This document shows, one piece after another, positions 11,382-19,561 of a stretch of DNA of 64,000 nucleotides. The position numbers were made by a program, and so were the translations under genes. Below the pieces are notes generated by a model. That model had not been told where the DNA came from and made no database searches. It saw only the letters and a program-made list of their open reading frames with translations. The stretch covers positions 124,001-188,000 of the forward strand of contig JAUZQE010000001.1 of assembly GCA_030733815.1 (NCBI GenBank), in the 5' to 3' direction. Every line of letters begins with the position of its first letter. Positions within the stretch are counted from its first letter, which is position 1. This DNA comes from Yanghanlia caeni. Lineage in GTDB: Bacteria > Pseudomonadota > Gammaproteobacteria > Burkholderiales > Burkholderiaceae_B.

Positions 11382-13297
11382 TAGGTGACACGGGCGCCGG
11401 CTTGCAGGCGCTTGAGCTGAACCAGAATGAGTGACACTGCAGCGGGTGTGATCCCCGACACGCGTGCAGCCTGCCCCAGCGTGGCGGGGCGTGCCTGTTT
11501 GAGCCGCTGACGGGCTTCGATGGAAAGACTGGGAACCTTGTCGTAATCAAAGTCGGCGGGAATCACCAGGTCTTCCTGCGCACGCTGACGTTCTACGTCC
11601 TGCATCTGCTTTTGAATGTACCCGGCGTACTTGACCTGTACCTCGACCTGTTCGGCCACTTGCGGGGCATCCACGCCCGGCCCCAATAGTGGCTGGCCGT
11701 CGCTGCCAGGAAGACGCATGAGTGCGTCGTACGTTACCTTTGGTCGCTTGAGCAGATCATAGGCCGATGCATCTTTTTCCAGTGCCTGACCAAGCAGCGC
11801 TTCGGAATCATGGGCGGATACGACCTTGGGATTCACCCATGTGCTGCGCAGGCGCTGGATCTCGGCTTCGATGGCATCACGCTTGCGACAGTAGGCATCC
11901 CAGCGCGCGTCATCAATCAGACCCAGTTCACGACCAGTTTCAGTAAGGCGAAGGTCTGCGTTATCTTCACGCAGACTCAGCCGGTACTCGGCACGGGAAG
12001 TGAACATACGGTAGGGCTCGGTAACTCCCCTTGTGATCAGGTCGTCAACCAGCACGCCAATGTAGGCCTCGTTTCGCCTGGGATACCAGCCTTCCAGATC
12101 CTTGGCTCGACGCGCTGCATTCAACCCTGCAAGCAGACCCTGTGCTGCAGCTTCCTCGTAGCCGGTGGTTCCGTTGATCTGCCCGGCAAAGAACAGATTC
12201 CGAATCGCCCGGGTTTCCAGTGTGGGATGCACTCCACGGGGATCGAAGTAGTCGTATTCGATCGCGTAGCCGGGCCGCATGATTGTTGCGTTCTCCAGCC
12301 CCCGCATCGAGCGCAGCATCGCCAGTTGAATATCGAAGGGCAAACTGGTTGAAACCCCATTCGGGTAAATCTCGCGGCTACTCCACCCTTCCGGCTCCAG
12401 AAAAATCTGATGACTGGATTTATCGGCGAACCGATGGATCTTGTCTTCGATAGACGGACAGTACCGCGGACCCACGCCTTCGATCGTGCCTGCGTCGCTA
12501 TACATGGGCGAACGATCCAGGCCCGAACGAACAATCTCATGTGTACGTTCGTTCGTATGAGTGATCCAGCACGGCATCTGGTCGGGATGCATGTCAGCAG
12601 ATCCGATAAACGAGAATACCGGTACGGGATCGCTGTCACCAGGCTGGGTTTCCAACGCGTCGAAGTCAATGCTGCGCGCATCAATGCGAGGTGGCGTACC
12701 TGTTTTGAGGCGGCCCTGTGGAAGGTTCAATTCTTTAAGGCGGTGTGCCAGTGTGATTGCAGGCGGGTCCCCTGCCCTTCCGGCCGAATAGTTTTCCAAC
12801 CCCACATGGATACGACCATTCAGAAACGTACCCGCTGTCAGGACTACTGTGCTGCCCATGAACCTCAGACCAATCTGCGTCGTTGCACCCGTTACGCGAT
12901 CCCCTTCCAACAGCAAGTCTTCAACCGCCTGCTGAAAGATCGTAAGATTGGGTTGATTCTGAAGCATGCAGCGGATCGCACGGCGATACATTGACCGATC
13001 GAGCTGAGCACGCGTCGCGCGGACGGCCGGCCCCTTGGAACGATTCAGAATCCGAAACTGGATTCCTGCCTGATCCGTAGCAAGGGCCATCGCACCGCCC
13101 AGAGCATCCACTTCTTTCACCAAATGCCCTTTTCCAATGCCCCCTATCGAAGGGTTGCACGACATTTGGCCGAGCGTGTCAATATTGTGAGTGAGAAGCA
13201 GCGTTCGAGCACCCATTCGGGCAGACGCCAGCGCAGCCTCTGTACCAGCGTGGCCTCCCCCTACTACGATCACATCAAACTGGTCAGGGTAAATCAT
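11381..13297 (-). CDS. mnmG: tRNA uridine-5-carboxymethylaminomethyl modification enzyme MnmG (GidA)
   Basis: 638 residues. With MnmE it installs the cmnm5 group on wobble U34 of several tRNAs. The FAD-binding [12 protein letters not shown] (11-22) is followed by the family signature [22 protein letters not shown]. The C-terminal helical domain that contacts MnmE is complete. Its partner mnmE lies 13.7 kb away, separated by accessory genes, whereas in related genomes the two are normally closer to each other and to the origin. The candidate oriC begins immediately upstream. Confidence 0.98.
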   Translation of the reverse strand: MIYPDQFDVIVVGGGHAGTEAALASARMGARTLLLTHNIDTLGQMSCNPSIGGIGKGHLVKEVDALGGAMALATDQAGIQFRILNRSKGPAVRATRAQLDRSMYRRAIRCMLQNQPNLTIFQQAVEDLLLEGDRVTGATTQIGLRFMGSTVVLTAGTFLNGRIHVGLENYSAGRAGDPPAITLAHRLKELNLPQGRLKTGTPPRIDARSIDFDALETQPGDSDPVPVFSFIGSADMHPDQMPCWITHTNERTHEIVRSGLDRSPMYSDAGTIEGVGPRYCPSIEDKIHRFADKSSHQIFLEPEGWSSREIYPNGVSTSLPFDIQLAMLRSMRGLENATIMRPGYAIEYDYFDPRGVHPTLETRAIRNLFFAGQINGTTGYEEAAAQGLLAGLNAARRAKDLEGWYPRRNEAYIGVLVDDLITRGVTEPYRMFTSRAEYRLSLREDNADLRLTETGRELGLIDDARWDAYCRKRDAIEAEIQRLRSTWVNPKVVSAHDSEALLGQALEKDASAYDLLKRPKVTYDALMRLPGSDGQPLLGPGVDAPQVAEQVEVQVKYAGYIQKQMQDVERQRAQEDLVIPADFDYDKVPSLSIEARQRLKQARPATLGQAARVSGITPAAVSLILVQLKRLQAGARVT

Positions 13298-13396
13298 CCT
13301 CGAAACCGCAGAAAGAGCATGTTAATTCGACATTATACGTCTCCACGGCGCCCGAGACTGTTTGGTTGTTTATCCGAATCCGAGTCGGTAGTGTGT

Positions 13397-13412
13397 TGTT
13401 TCACGTGAAACA
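13397..13412. promoter_or_regulatory. parS: parS site 1
   Basis: Perfect 16-bp palindrome TGTTTCACGTGAAACA, identical to the widely conserved chromosomal parS. It lies 100 bp upstream of mnmG in the gap that also holds the DnaA-box-like sites. Confidence 0.96.
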
Positions 13413-13792
13413 CAGACGTATGGATGCCTGACAGTCTCCCTTCTAACTATCGAACGAGAACGCGATTCACGTTGTCATGGGAATGATGCAGTATTTTTCG
13501 ACCGTGGATGCAGCGTTACACCAACTGGAGACTTACTGATACTGCAGCACACCCATGTATAGCGCCCGGATTGTTCGGCTGCTCCACCCACACTTGGATA
13601 CGCTTTCGGTAGGTGCCGCTACCGCACTGGTGCGGCTACAGCATGCCCAATACGATTGAATATTTCATCGGATCTGTCTATTCACGGATCTAGTCATTCA
13701 ACATGGAAGCATTACTTGATCCCCCTGCGGCAACCCGCTTTGATGGCCGATATACACGCGCGTCAGTGAACTGAGCTCAAAACGGCACATGA
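13413..13792. other. Non-coding spacer between parS sites 1 and 2
   Basis: About 380 bp without a credible gene. It contains a small hairpin (CCGCAC/GTGCGG near 13620-13635) and short AT-rich stretches. Nothing else is recognisable. Confidence 0.6.
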
Positions 13793-13808
13793 TGTTTCAC
13801 GTGAAACA
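13793..13808. promoter_or_regulatory. parS: parS site 2
   Basis: Second perfect copy of TGTTTCACGTGAAACA, 396 bp from site 1 and just before the IS200 tnpA fossil. Confidence 0.96.
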
Positions 13809-13849
13809 CTGAGAATCTGAGGCACTAGCCTGCAACCCACCACGCGTTC

Positions 13850-14182
13850 TTCCAGCGCCGGTGAAACCTTTAGCTCGCCGTTTCGCCAGGTCTGTGCCAA
13901 GAGGGGTGCTCGACTGATCGAAATGGATGACGAGGACGGCCACGTTCACCTGCTGGTGGAATATCCGCCAAAGTTCGTCGTCACCCATCGTAAACAGCCT
14001 CAAGGGTGTGTTCCGCCGCCTGCAGCACACGGAACGGGTCGACATTCAAAACCACTACCGGAATAGGGCGTTGTGATCGCCGCCCTATCGCTTCAAGCTG
14101 CAGCGGTGTGCCAGTTTCCACCTTGCACCATTACATCGGCGCATCAGCACACACGGCAGTGAAACCCAAAGAAAAAGACTGA
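13850..14182 (+). pseudogene. tnpA: Decayed IS200-family transposase TnpA (frameshifted fossil)
   Basis: Three plus-strand frames together spell an IS200/IS605 TnpA. The first segment reads FRQVCAKRGARLIEMDDED then GHVHLLVEYPPK, with the HUH histidines at 13941 and 13947. After a frameshift near 13985 it reads VNSLKGVFRRLQHTERVDIQ then NHYRNRALW-stop-SPPY, with W changed to TGA at 14074. After a second shift it reads SCSGVPVSTLHHYIG, ending at a stop at 14180-14182. The N terminus with its first conserved motifs is not readable, and element ends were not identified. A translated search against IS200 transposases would settle the call. Confidence 0.8.
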
Positions 14183-14522
14183 TTCGTCGTGCGCGCAATC
14201 CTTCCACGCCCCGAACAACGGCGCTCGTGGCGCACCCGGTCATTTCCGCGAACCCGGCGCACGCCGTACGTCGAGGTGTGTCATCAATTATGACGTTCAT
14301 CATCGACGCTCTTGCTGGGCCAGCGGTATTAAAAAGTTCAGCTTAATAATCGCCGGCGACACTCATGTGTTTTATATCTTACATATGACACGGTCTGGCT
14401 CAACCCGCCGTACCCTGTGGATAGATGGATGGATGAGATAAACGGCTATAAGGTCTTAGACGCTCCTGTCAGCCCAAACTTGGCCATGCCGGTGAGAAAA
14501 CATTACGGGGTAAGCCTATAAC
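14183..14522. other. AT-rich non-coding part of the candidate origin
   Basis: No gene. AT-rich patches include the stretch around 14325-14350 (TTAAAAAGTTCAGCTTAATA) and one around 14370-14392 (TTTTATATCTTACATATG). A DnaA-box-like TGTGGATAG lies at 14416-14424. This is a plausible DNA-unwinding zone of the origin, by inference from composition and neighbours. Confidence 0.4.
14416..14424 (-). promoter_or_regulatory. DnaA-box-like site
   Basis: TGTGGATAG, one base from the DnaA box TGTGGATAA. It lies beside the AT-rich stretches of the candidate oriC. Confidence 0.5.
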
Positions 14523-14721
14523 ACTTTTGCCGTGCACGCTTACTTGCGCATGGGAGTGAGGGGACGTGCACGGCAATGGGACACTTGCGCGTTAATAAGG
14601 GCACTTGAGTATCGATGACGGCCCTTGCGCATCAACACGCGCACTTACCCATAATGGGGTCAATCGAGTTTCAATAATGGAACTTCCGCATCAATGATGG
14701 CATTCGCGCATCAATTCAATC
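14523..14721. repeat. Iteron-like array of degenerate 20-bp units
   Basis: About ten successive units begin near 14523, 14542, 14564, 14583, 14603, 14623, 14643, 14663, 14682 and 14702, so the period is 19-22 and mostly exactly 20 bp. The approximate consensus is ACTTGCGCATCAATGATGGC; the best copy is at 14682 and poorer ones carry several changes. A further weak unit may start at 14478. The array ends 28 bp before parS site 3. Periodicity was read by eye. Confidence 0.65.
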
Positions 14722-14748
14722 ATCCCTGTGAACTTATGCATCTATCAA

Positions 14749-14764
14749 TGTTTCACGTGAAACA
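14749..14764. promoter_or_regulatory. parS: parS site 3
   Basis: Third perfect TGTTTCACGTGAAACA, between the 20-bp repeat array and a pair of DnaA-box-like sites. Confidence 0.96.
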
Positions 14765-14862
14765 CCTAATTTCCAGGACAAGCCCATCGTTGATGTATTC
14801 GGCTTCGGTGTTCTCACTGGATACTGCTCTGAGAGTGCATCGTCATCCGCATTAACAAATGC

Positions 14863-14883
14863 TGTGGACAATATTGTGAATAA
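14863..14883 (-). promoter_or_regulatory. Pair of DnaA-box-like sites
   Basis: TGTGGACAA (14863-14871) followed at once by TGTGAATAA (14875-14883). The second fits the TTATNCACA consensus on the minus strand. They face the same way, 12 bp apart start to start, within the candidate oriC. Confidence 0.55.
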
Positions 14884-15023
14884 CGCAGGGGATACCGTTG
14901 AATAACTTCGCAGCATGAAATGGGAAAAGATGGAGGAAGGGCAGTTACGCGGGCAGTTACCAATCCAATGATTCGCCAGTGGGTACTGCCGTATTACGCC
15001 GCATGCAACAAGAAACGCGCAAC

Positions 15024-15047
15024 AAAAAGCGCCCGCGATGCGGGCGC
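15024..15047 (-). terminator. Rho-independent terminator of cspA
   Basis: An 8-bp perfect stem (15029-15036 with 15040-15047, loop of three) followed on the minus strand by TTTTTGTT. It lies 28 bp past the cspA stop. Confidence 0.85.
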
Positions 15048-15075
15048 CAAAACAGCATTTAGCTACGCAGCCTGG

Positions 15076-15282
15076 TTACAGCGGGCGAATTTCGGCTGCT
15101 TGCGGCCCTTTGGGGCCATCTTTTACTTCGAACTCGACTTCCTGGCCTTCGTTCAAGCTGCGATAGCCGCGCCCTTGAATTGCCGAGAAGTGAGCAAAAA
15201 CGTCACTGCCACCAGCATCGGGAGTAATGAAACCGAAGCCTTTTTCGGCATTGAACCACTTAACTTTGCCCTTTTGAACCAT
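15076..15282 (-). CDS. cspA: Cold-shock domain protein (CspA family)
   Basis: 68 residues from [20 protein letters not shown]. The upstream in-frame ATG would add 15 residues unlike the family and ignores the AGGACG ribosome-binding site. The protein is a single OB-fold that binds single-stranded RNA and DNA as an RNA chaperone. RNP1 (KGFGFIT) and RNP2 (VFAHFS) are intact. It ends with its own terminator and has a leader of roughly 150 bases, as is usual for csp genes controlled at the mRNA level. Confidence 0.95.
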   Translation of the reverse strand: MVQKGKVKWFNAEKGFGFITPDAGGSDVFAHFSAIQGRGYRSLNEGQEVEFEVKDGPKGPQAAEIRPL

Positions 15283-15428
15283 GATATGGAGCGTCCTAAA
15301 AATAAAACAAGAATTGCATTGCACCAAGAACGCAAAACTCGGACGGCATACCAGGCTTTCAGTACGGAACTGAAGAGTGATGTATCGCTACGGGACTTGC
15401 GGTACGTTGGTTCACAACTGCACGTGAC

Positions 15429-15457
15429 AGCATACTCACAGGTTCAACACCACGCAA
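15429..15457 (-). promoter_or_regulatory. Possible cspA promoter
   Basis: Minus-strand TTGCGT (15452-15457) and TATGCT (15429-15434) with a 17-bp spacer, each 4 of 6 to consensus. This would give a leader of about 140 bases, a length typical of cold-shock genes. Confidence 0.35.
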
Positions 15458-15613
15458 TTACGAGTTAACCCTTATGTGATTTTTTTCTGCCAAGGACGCA
15501 ACGATACCACAGAAAAGAGGCCTGTCGAGTGTGCGCAGCACGGAGCGTGTTGGCTGGGCGAAGCCATGTTTATACATAAACATCTATATCCAAAGACTGA
15601 TGGTAAGAAGGGC

Positions 15614-15622
15614 TGTGGATAA
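15614..15622 (-). promoter_or_regulatory. DnaA box
   Basis: TGTGGATAA, a full match to the DnaA box consensus. Confidence 0.6.
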
Positions 15623-15794
15623 CTGGCACAAGCTGCAAAATGTCTGATATAACAAGAACTTGCAGACCACTTTGGCACGGAACAAGGACGGGTGCTGCGC
15701 GTGTATGAATTGGGGAGAACTTTTTTGCCCGTCGGCAAATTCACAGTTGTCCCCCTGCCGCCAACAGGTTCTTCACACACGCTCGTCCCAGAGC

Positions 15795-15803
15795 TTATCC
15801 ACA
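15795..15803 (+). promoter_or_regulatory. DnaA box next to the fic start
   Basis: TTATCCACA, a full match, ending 12 bp before the fic ATG and touching its GGGAGAA ribosome-binding site. DnaA bound here could affect fic expression. Confidence 0.55.
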
Positions 15804-15815
15804 GGGAGAATCGGC

Positions 15816-16433
15816 ATGAGCCGGTATCACATAGCGGGGTCACAGGGGGCTTTACAGGCGGGGTCCAACGACCAGGTGCTGAAGAACAAGCTGGGTCTCA
15901 CCCGTGCTGTGGACATCGATGAAGCGCAGCTCGTGCTGTTGCAGAAGCTGTATGAGTCGGTGCTCAGAGATCATCTGCCTCCCGGGCGCATCAGCGTGCT
16001 GCACTTGCGTCGCTGGCACAAGCGCTGGCTGGACAACGTTTACGACTGGGCGGGGCAGTACCGGTCTGTAAACATGAGCAAGGACGGCTTCCCGTTTGCG
16101 CCAGCCAGCCAGTTGTCACGCCTGATGCAGGAATTCGATACGCAGTGTCTGGCCCGCTATACGCCTTGCTCGGGCATGACGCGAGATGAACTGATCGAGG
16201 CCATTGCCACGGTGCACGTCGAGTTCATTCTCATGCACCCGTTTCGGGAAGGGAATGGGCGTATTTCAAGGCTGCTTGCGGATGTGATGGCCGTACAGGC
16301 AGGCAGAGAACCGCTGGATTACAGTGCGTGGGAACGAAACCGGGGCGGGTATGTCGCGGCCATACAAAGGGGCCTGGATCGGGACTACGAACCGATGAAG
16401 TACTGGGTAGGGCAGGCGCTGGATGCTGTATAG
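15816..16433 (+). CDS. fic: Fic-domain protein (probable AMP/NMP transferase)
   Basis: 205 residues from MSRYHIAGSQGALQAGSN, chosen because GGGAGAA precedes this ATG; the longer open frame upstream is not family-like. The Fic core motif HPFREGNGRISRLLAD is complete (catalytic His, Asn-Gly-Arg). Upstream flap text LRRWHKRWLDNVYDWAGQYRSVNMSKDGFPFA is typical of short Fic proteins. No inhibitory helix motif is obvious at either end, so it may need a separate antitoxin. The convergent small gene at 16544-16735 is a candidate partner only by position. Confidence 0.88.
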   Translation: MSRYHIAGSQGALQAGSNDQVLKNKLGLTRAVDIDEAQLVLLQKLYESVLRDHLPPGRISVLHLRRWHKRWLDNVYDWAGQYRSVNMSKDGFPFAPASQLSRLMQEFDTQCLARYTPCSGMTRDELIEAIATVHVEFILMHPFREGNGRISRLLADVMAVQAGREPLDYSAWERNRGGYVAAIQRGLDRDYEPMKYWVGQALDAV

Positions 16434-16543
16434 GTAGGTACGGCGCGAAACACACCAGATTGCTGAGAAGGACACCAGAACGACCACGGCTGCCGTGACC
16501 CTGTAAGGGCACAGACTTACCGTTTGAATTGTTCAGGGAAGCT

Positions 16544-16735
16544 TCAAGCGTTGCCCAGCGACAGCTGCTGAAACTTGCTGTCGCGTGCCTGCAGGCGAAC
16601 TTCGAGATCTTGAATGGATTGACCGGTTTCGATTGCTGTTGAACTGGCAACGGCGCGGATGATGCGCATGGCGGTTGGCTGCTTGTGGCCGTTCAAGGCA
16701 AGTTCAGTCGGATTTTTCACTGATGTGGCTTTCAT
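16544..16735 (-). CDS. Small hypothetical protein with a palindromic operator
   Basis: 63 residues beginning MKATSVKNPTELALNGHKQP. It is not assigned to a family. The stretch SSTAIETG loosely recalls the S/T-x-x-x-E inhibitory motif of Fic antitoxins, but the residue after Glu is Thr, not Gly or Asn, so this is weak. A perfect palindrome straddles its likely transcription start, which suggests it binds its own promoter. It faces fic convergently with a gap of 110 bp. It could equally be an unrelated regulator. Confidence 0.5.
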   Translation of the reverse strand: MKATSVKNPTELALNGHKQPTAMRIIRAVASSTAIETGQSIQDLEVRLQARDSKFQQLSLGNA

Positions 16736-16746
16736 TTAAGCGCATG

Positions 16747-16768
16747 GAATGGTCTACCATTCATTATA
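16747..16768 (-). promoter_or_regulatory. Promoter -10 and operator-like palindrome of the small gene
   Basis: On the minus strand TATAAT (16763-16768) is followed directly by the perfect palindrome GAATGGT-AG-ACCATTC (16747-16762), then the ATG at 16735. A repressor at this site would block initiation. Confidence 0.6.
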
Positions 16769-16888
16769 CTCTTTAACGCTGTTCAAACCACGTCTTATCA
16801 AGGGTTTGCGCTGTTTTGGCCACAACTGAAGGCGCGCGTTGTCTGGCGTTGCACTTTCTCCATTCACTTCTTGCACCTACCTTTTTTT

Positions 16889-17887
16889 ATGTCGCGTTTG
16901 AAACGTATTGCTTTGTTGTCGACTGGCGGCACGATCGCCAGCATTCCAGGCCAGGACGGTCGGGCCATTGCCGGCGCACTGCCCGGCGAACAGCTTTTGG
17001 AACGAACGGAATTGGAAGGGCGGTTCGACATGCGTGTCGAATCGGTGTTTCAGCGCGCCAGCAATGCCATAGGCCCCGACGAGTGGCACGCATTGGCGCT
17101 CAAGTGCCAGGCGTTGATGGCAGCCGGCGACACCGACGGCATTGTCATCACACACGGTACTGATACCCTCGAAGACACGGCCTACTACCTGCACTGCGTT
17201 CTCGATACGTCGCGGGTTGCGGTCGTGGTAACCGGCTCCCAGCGTGTGCCGCATGCATTGGGCAGCGATGCCTATGCCAACCTGCGTCAGGCCATCGAGC
17301 TGGCCGGCAGTGAACGCGCGCGCGGGCTCGGCGTGCTGGTTTCCTTCAATCAGTCTGTCTTTAGCGCCGGGTTCGTTCGCAAGGTTAGCAGTTATCAGCT
17401 GAACGGATTCGATGCGCCCGGCCTCGGGCCGCTCGGCATGCTGGATAACGGCTGTTTCCACCTGCTGCAGCGGCCGTTGCAGCAACAGTTGCTTCTCACC
17501 CGCGACGCCTTGCCCCGGGTGGACATTCTGCCCGTATATGGTGGGGCTCATGTTGATATGGCAACGGCCGTTCTGAACAGCGGGCCTCGGGCAGTGGTGA
17601 TCGACGGCCTTGGGCGCGGCCAGGTGCCCCCGCAATGGGTTCGTCCGATCGCCGAAGCGATAGAGGGGGGAATGGTGGTGGCGGTGTGCACCAGCACCCT
17701 GCATGGCCCCACGCATCAAAGTTATGAATATCCTGGAACCCTGTTCGAGCTGGAGAACGCCGGCGCGTTCGGGGTCAGTCATCTGTCTGCGCGCAAGGCG
17801 CGAATCCGCCTTTCGCTTTCTCTGGCTGCCGGTATATACGATATTGCTTCATTGCGCGCAGTGTTCGATTGGCAGTCTGCCGTGTAA
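16889..17887 (+). CDS. L-asparaginase family protein
   Basis: 332 residues from MSRLKRIALLSTGGTIAS; a start six codons earlier is possible and neither has a clear ribosome-binding site. It is predicted to hydrolyse asparagine to aspartate and ammonia. The first catalytic motif STGGTIAS, the second VITHGTDTLEDTAYYLHCVL and an intervening SNAIGPDEWHALA are intact. No signal peptide is seen, so a cytoplasmic location is likely. It lies 21 bp before a dehydrogenase gene in the same direction, suggesting one transcript. Confidence 0.9.
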   Translation: MSRLKRIALLSTGGTIASIPGQDGRAIAGALPGEQLLERTELEGRFDMRVESVFQRASNAIGPDEWHALALKCQALMAAGDTDGIVITHGTDTLEDTAYYLHCVLDTSRVAVVVTGSQRVPHALGSDAYANLRQAIELAGSERARGLGVLVSFNQSVFSAGFVRKVSSYQLNGFDAPGLGPLGMLDNGCFHLLQRPLQQQLLLTRDALPRVDILPVYGGAHVDMATAVLNSGPRAVVIDGLGRGQVPPQWVRPIAEAIEGGMVVAVCTSTLHGPTHQSYEYPGTLFELENAGAFGVSHLSARKARIRLSLSLAAGIYDIASLRAVFDWQSAV

Positions 17888-17908
17888 CTCACCCAAAAGA
17901 AGGAAAAA

Positions 17909-18985
17909 ATGTCTTCACTCAAGATTGCAGTCATTCCGGGCGATGGTATTGGCAGGGAGGTCATGCCCGAGGCCTTGCGTGCCCTCGATGCCCTGAATTC
18001 ACGTCATGACCTTGGGCTCAAGCTGGATCATTTCGACTGGGCGTGCATCGAGCACTACCAGCGTCATGGCGATATGCTGCCGCCCGATTGGTTCGAAACG
18101 TTGAAGGGTTACGACGCCATTCTGTTTGGCGCGGTAGGCTGGCCGGCGGCCATACCCGATCACGTTTCATTGTGGGGTTCGCTGCTCAAGTTCCGCCGGG
18201 AATTCGACCAGTACATCAACCTGCGCCCCGTGAAACTGATGCCGGGAGTGGCCTGCCCGTTGGCAGGCAAGAAGCCGGGCGACATCGATTTTCTGGTGGT
18301 GCGCGAGAACACTGAAGGCGAATACACCAACATGGGTGGCAGGCTGTTCGGTGGCACGCAACGCGAGATGGTGCTGCAGGAGTCGGTGTTCACGCGTCAT
18401 GGCGTGGATCGTGTGCTGCATTTTGCGTTCAAGCAGGCGCAAAAGCGTGGGCGCAAACACGTGACGTCGGCCACCAAGTCGAACGGCATTGCCATCAGCA
18501 TGCCGTACTGGGACGAACGCATGAAGGATGTTGCTGCACAGTACCCCGACATCACCTGGGATCAATACCACATCGACATTCTTACGGCGCGTTTCGTGCT
18601 TTCGCCCGAGCGCTTCGACGTGGTGGTGGCATCGAACCTGTTTGGCGACATTCTTTCCGATCTCGGCCCGGCCTGCGCCGGCACGATCGGTATTGCGCCT
18701 TCGGCCAATCTGAACCCGGAACGCAACTTTCCGTCGCTGTTCGAGCCGGTACATGGCTCAGCACCGGACATATACGGCCGCAATATCGCCAACCCGGTCG
18801 GCATGATCTGGTCAGCCGTGATGATGCTGGAGTTCCTGGGCGAAATTCAGCCGTCGTGCACAACCGCTGCCAATGAACTGATGTTTGCCATTGAAAAGGT
18901 CTTGCAGGAAGGCCCTCATACCCCTGATCTGGGCGGGCAGGCCAGTACGACGGATATGGGCAAAGCTGTGGCCGATGCCTTATAG
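17909..18985 (+). CDS. Tartrate/D-malate dehydrogenase family protein
   Basis: 358 residues, member of the isocitrate/isopropylmalate dehydrogenase family. Those enzymes oxidise and decarboxylate 2-hydroxy acids with NAD and a divalent metal. KIAVIPGDGIGREVMPEALR opens the protein. VVRENTEGEYTNMGGRLFGG is the form seen in tartrate/D-malate dehydrogenases rather than LeuB. SNLFGDILSDLGP and HGSAPDIYGRNIANP complete the active site. The exact substrate (D-malate, tartrate or another) cannot be read from sequence. It is preceded by AAGAAGGAAA. Confidence 0.9.
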   Translation: MSSLKIAVIPGDGIGREVMPEALRALDALNSRHDLGLKLDHFDWACIEHYQRHGDMLPPDWFETLKGYDAILFGAVGWPAAIPDHVSLWGSLLKFRREFDQYINLRPVKLMPGVACPLAGKKPGDIDFLVVRENTEGEYTNMGGRLFGGTQREMVLQESVFTRHGVDRVLHFAFKQAQKRGRKHVTSATKSNGIAISMPYWDERMKDVAAQYPDITWDQYHIDILTARFVLSPERFDVVVASNLFGDILSDLGPACAGTIGIAPSANLNPERNFPSLFEPVHGSAPDIYGRNIANPVGMIWSAVMMLEFLGEIQPSCTTAANELMFAIEKVLQEGPHTPDLGGQASTTDMGKAVADAL

Positions 18986-19230
18986 CAAAAGCTTTTATAT
19001 TGTATTGATGGTAGTAATGGAGCCCTGTGCATAACAGGGATAACTTTGCAAATCCAGTGTCTGCGCGGCTTACGAGGTCTGCAACAGGCTTCGTAAGTCG
19101 GGTGGCAACTGAAGGACGAACACTGGGCATCTTTCTGGTCTGACTGGATATCCGGCGTTATTCAGAATGTGTCCCGTCCTTGTGCACAGGGTTTTGTGAG
19201 TAGTTTTTCGGTGTCTGCAAGGATTTCGCG

Positions 19231-19470
19231 ATGTTTGGTCTCATGCTGCGAATCCAGCTTGTTTTCAACCGCTGGTTCGAGAACTTCTTTCTGGAAGATC
19301 GCTATCGTTATCTGGCGCGGCGAGGCGGTTTCGAAGATACCTTCGACAAACGCCTGGCCCATTACAGGGAACGCAAGCAGTACGGTGCAGTGCGGCTGGC
19401 GTATTCCGACGCGCGTTATGAACATGCACGCAAGAATCTGGGTTCGATGGCGGGAAGATCGGTCAAGTGA
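19231..19470 (+). CDS. Small hypothetical protein
   Basis: 79 residues, MFGLMLRIQLVFNRWFENFF at the start, rich in Arg and aromatic residues, with no signal peptide. AGGA lies upstream of the ATG. It is not assigned to a family. It is isolated between the dehydrogenase and mscS, and an overlapping minus-strand frame looks less protein-like. Existence as a real gene is moderately supported. Confidence 0.5.
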   Translation: MFGLMLRIQLVFNRWFENFFLEDRYRYLARRGGFEDTFDKRLAHYRERKQYGAVRLAYSDARYEHARKNLGSMAGRSVK

Positions 19471-19561
19471 TTGACCGCGCCCCGTATGCGCGCGTGGCAG
19501 ATGGTGCACCTTGGGCCCGGCGTGCGCAGGCTGATCTACCCGCGCGCTTCGAATGCCGGCT

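Larger units (their letters stand above)
13298..15023. other. oriC: Candidate chromosomal origin and centromere region
   Basis: 1.7 kb without intact genes between mnmG and the cspA terminator. It contains three parS palindromes, DnaA-box-like sites, AT-rich stretches and a tandem 20-bp repeat array. In many bacteria oriC lies next to mnmG and parS clusters around it. Leading-strand orientation of mnmG, parAB and the rpo/ribosomal block to the left fits bidirectional replication from here. The origin call is an inference; a GC-skew inflection was not computed. Confidence 0.6.
15283..15815. other. Intergenic region between cspA and fic
   Basis: 533 bp holding the cspA leader and two full-match DnaA boxes. 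One is TGTGGATAA at 15614-15622 (minus sense) and the other TTATCCACA at 15795-15803 (plus sense), the latter immediately before the fic ribosome-binding site. No credible gene is seen. The boxes may extend the origin region or regulate fic. Confidence 0.6.

Noticed and set aside
13797-14045. Minus-strand frame of 82 codons in the origin region
   Set aside because: It is antisense to the TnpA fossil, which has clear family text on the plus strand.
14734-14916. Short minus-strand frame across parS 3
   Set aside because: It covers a parS site and DnaA-box-like sites, with no ribosome-binding site or family resemblance.
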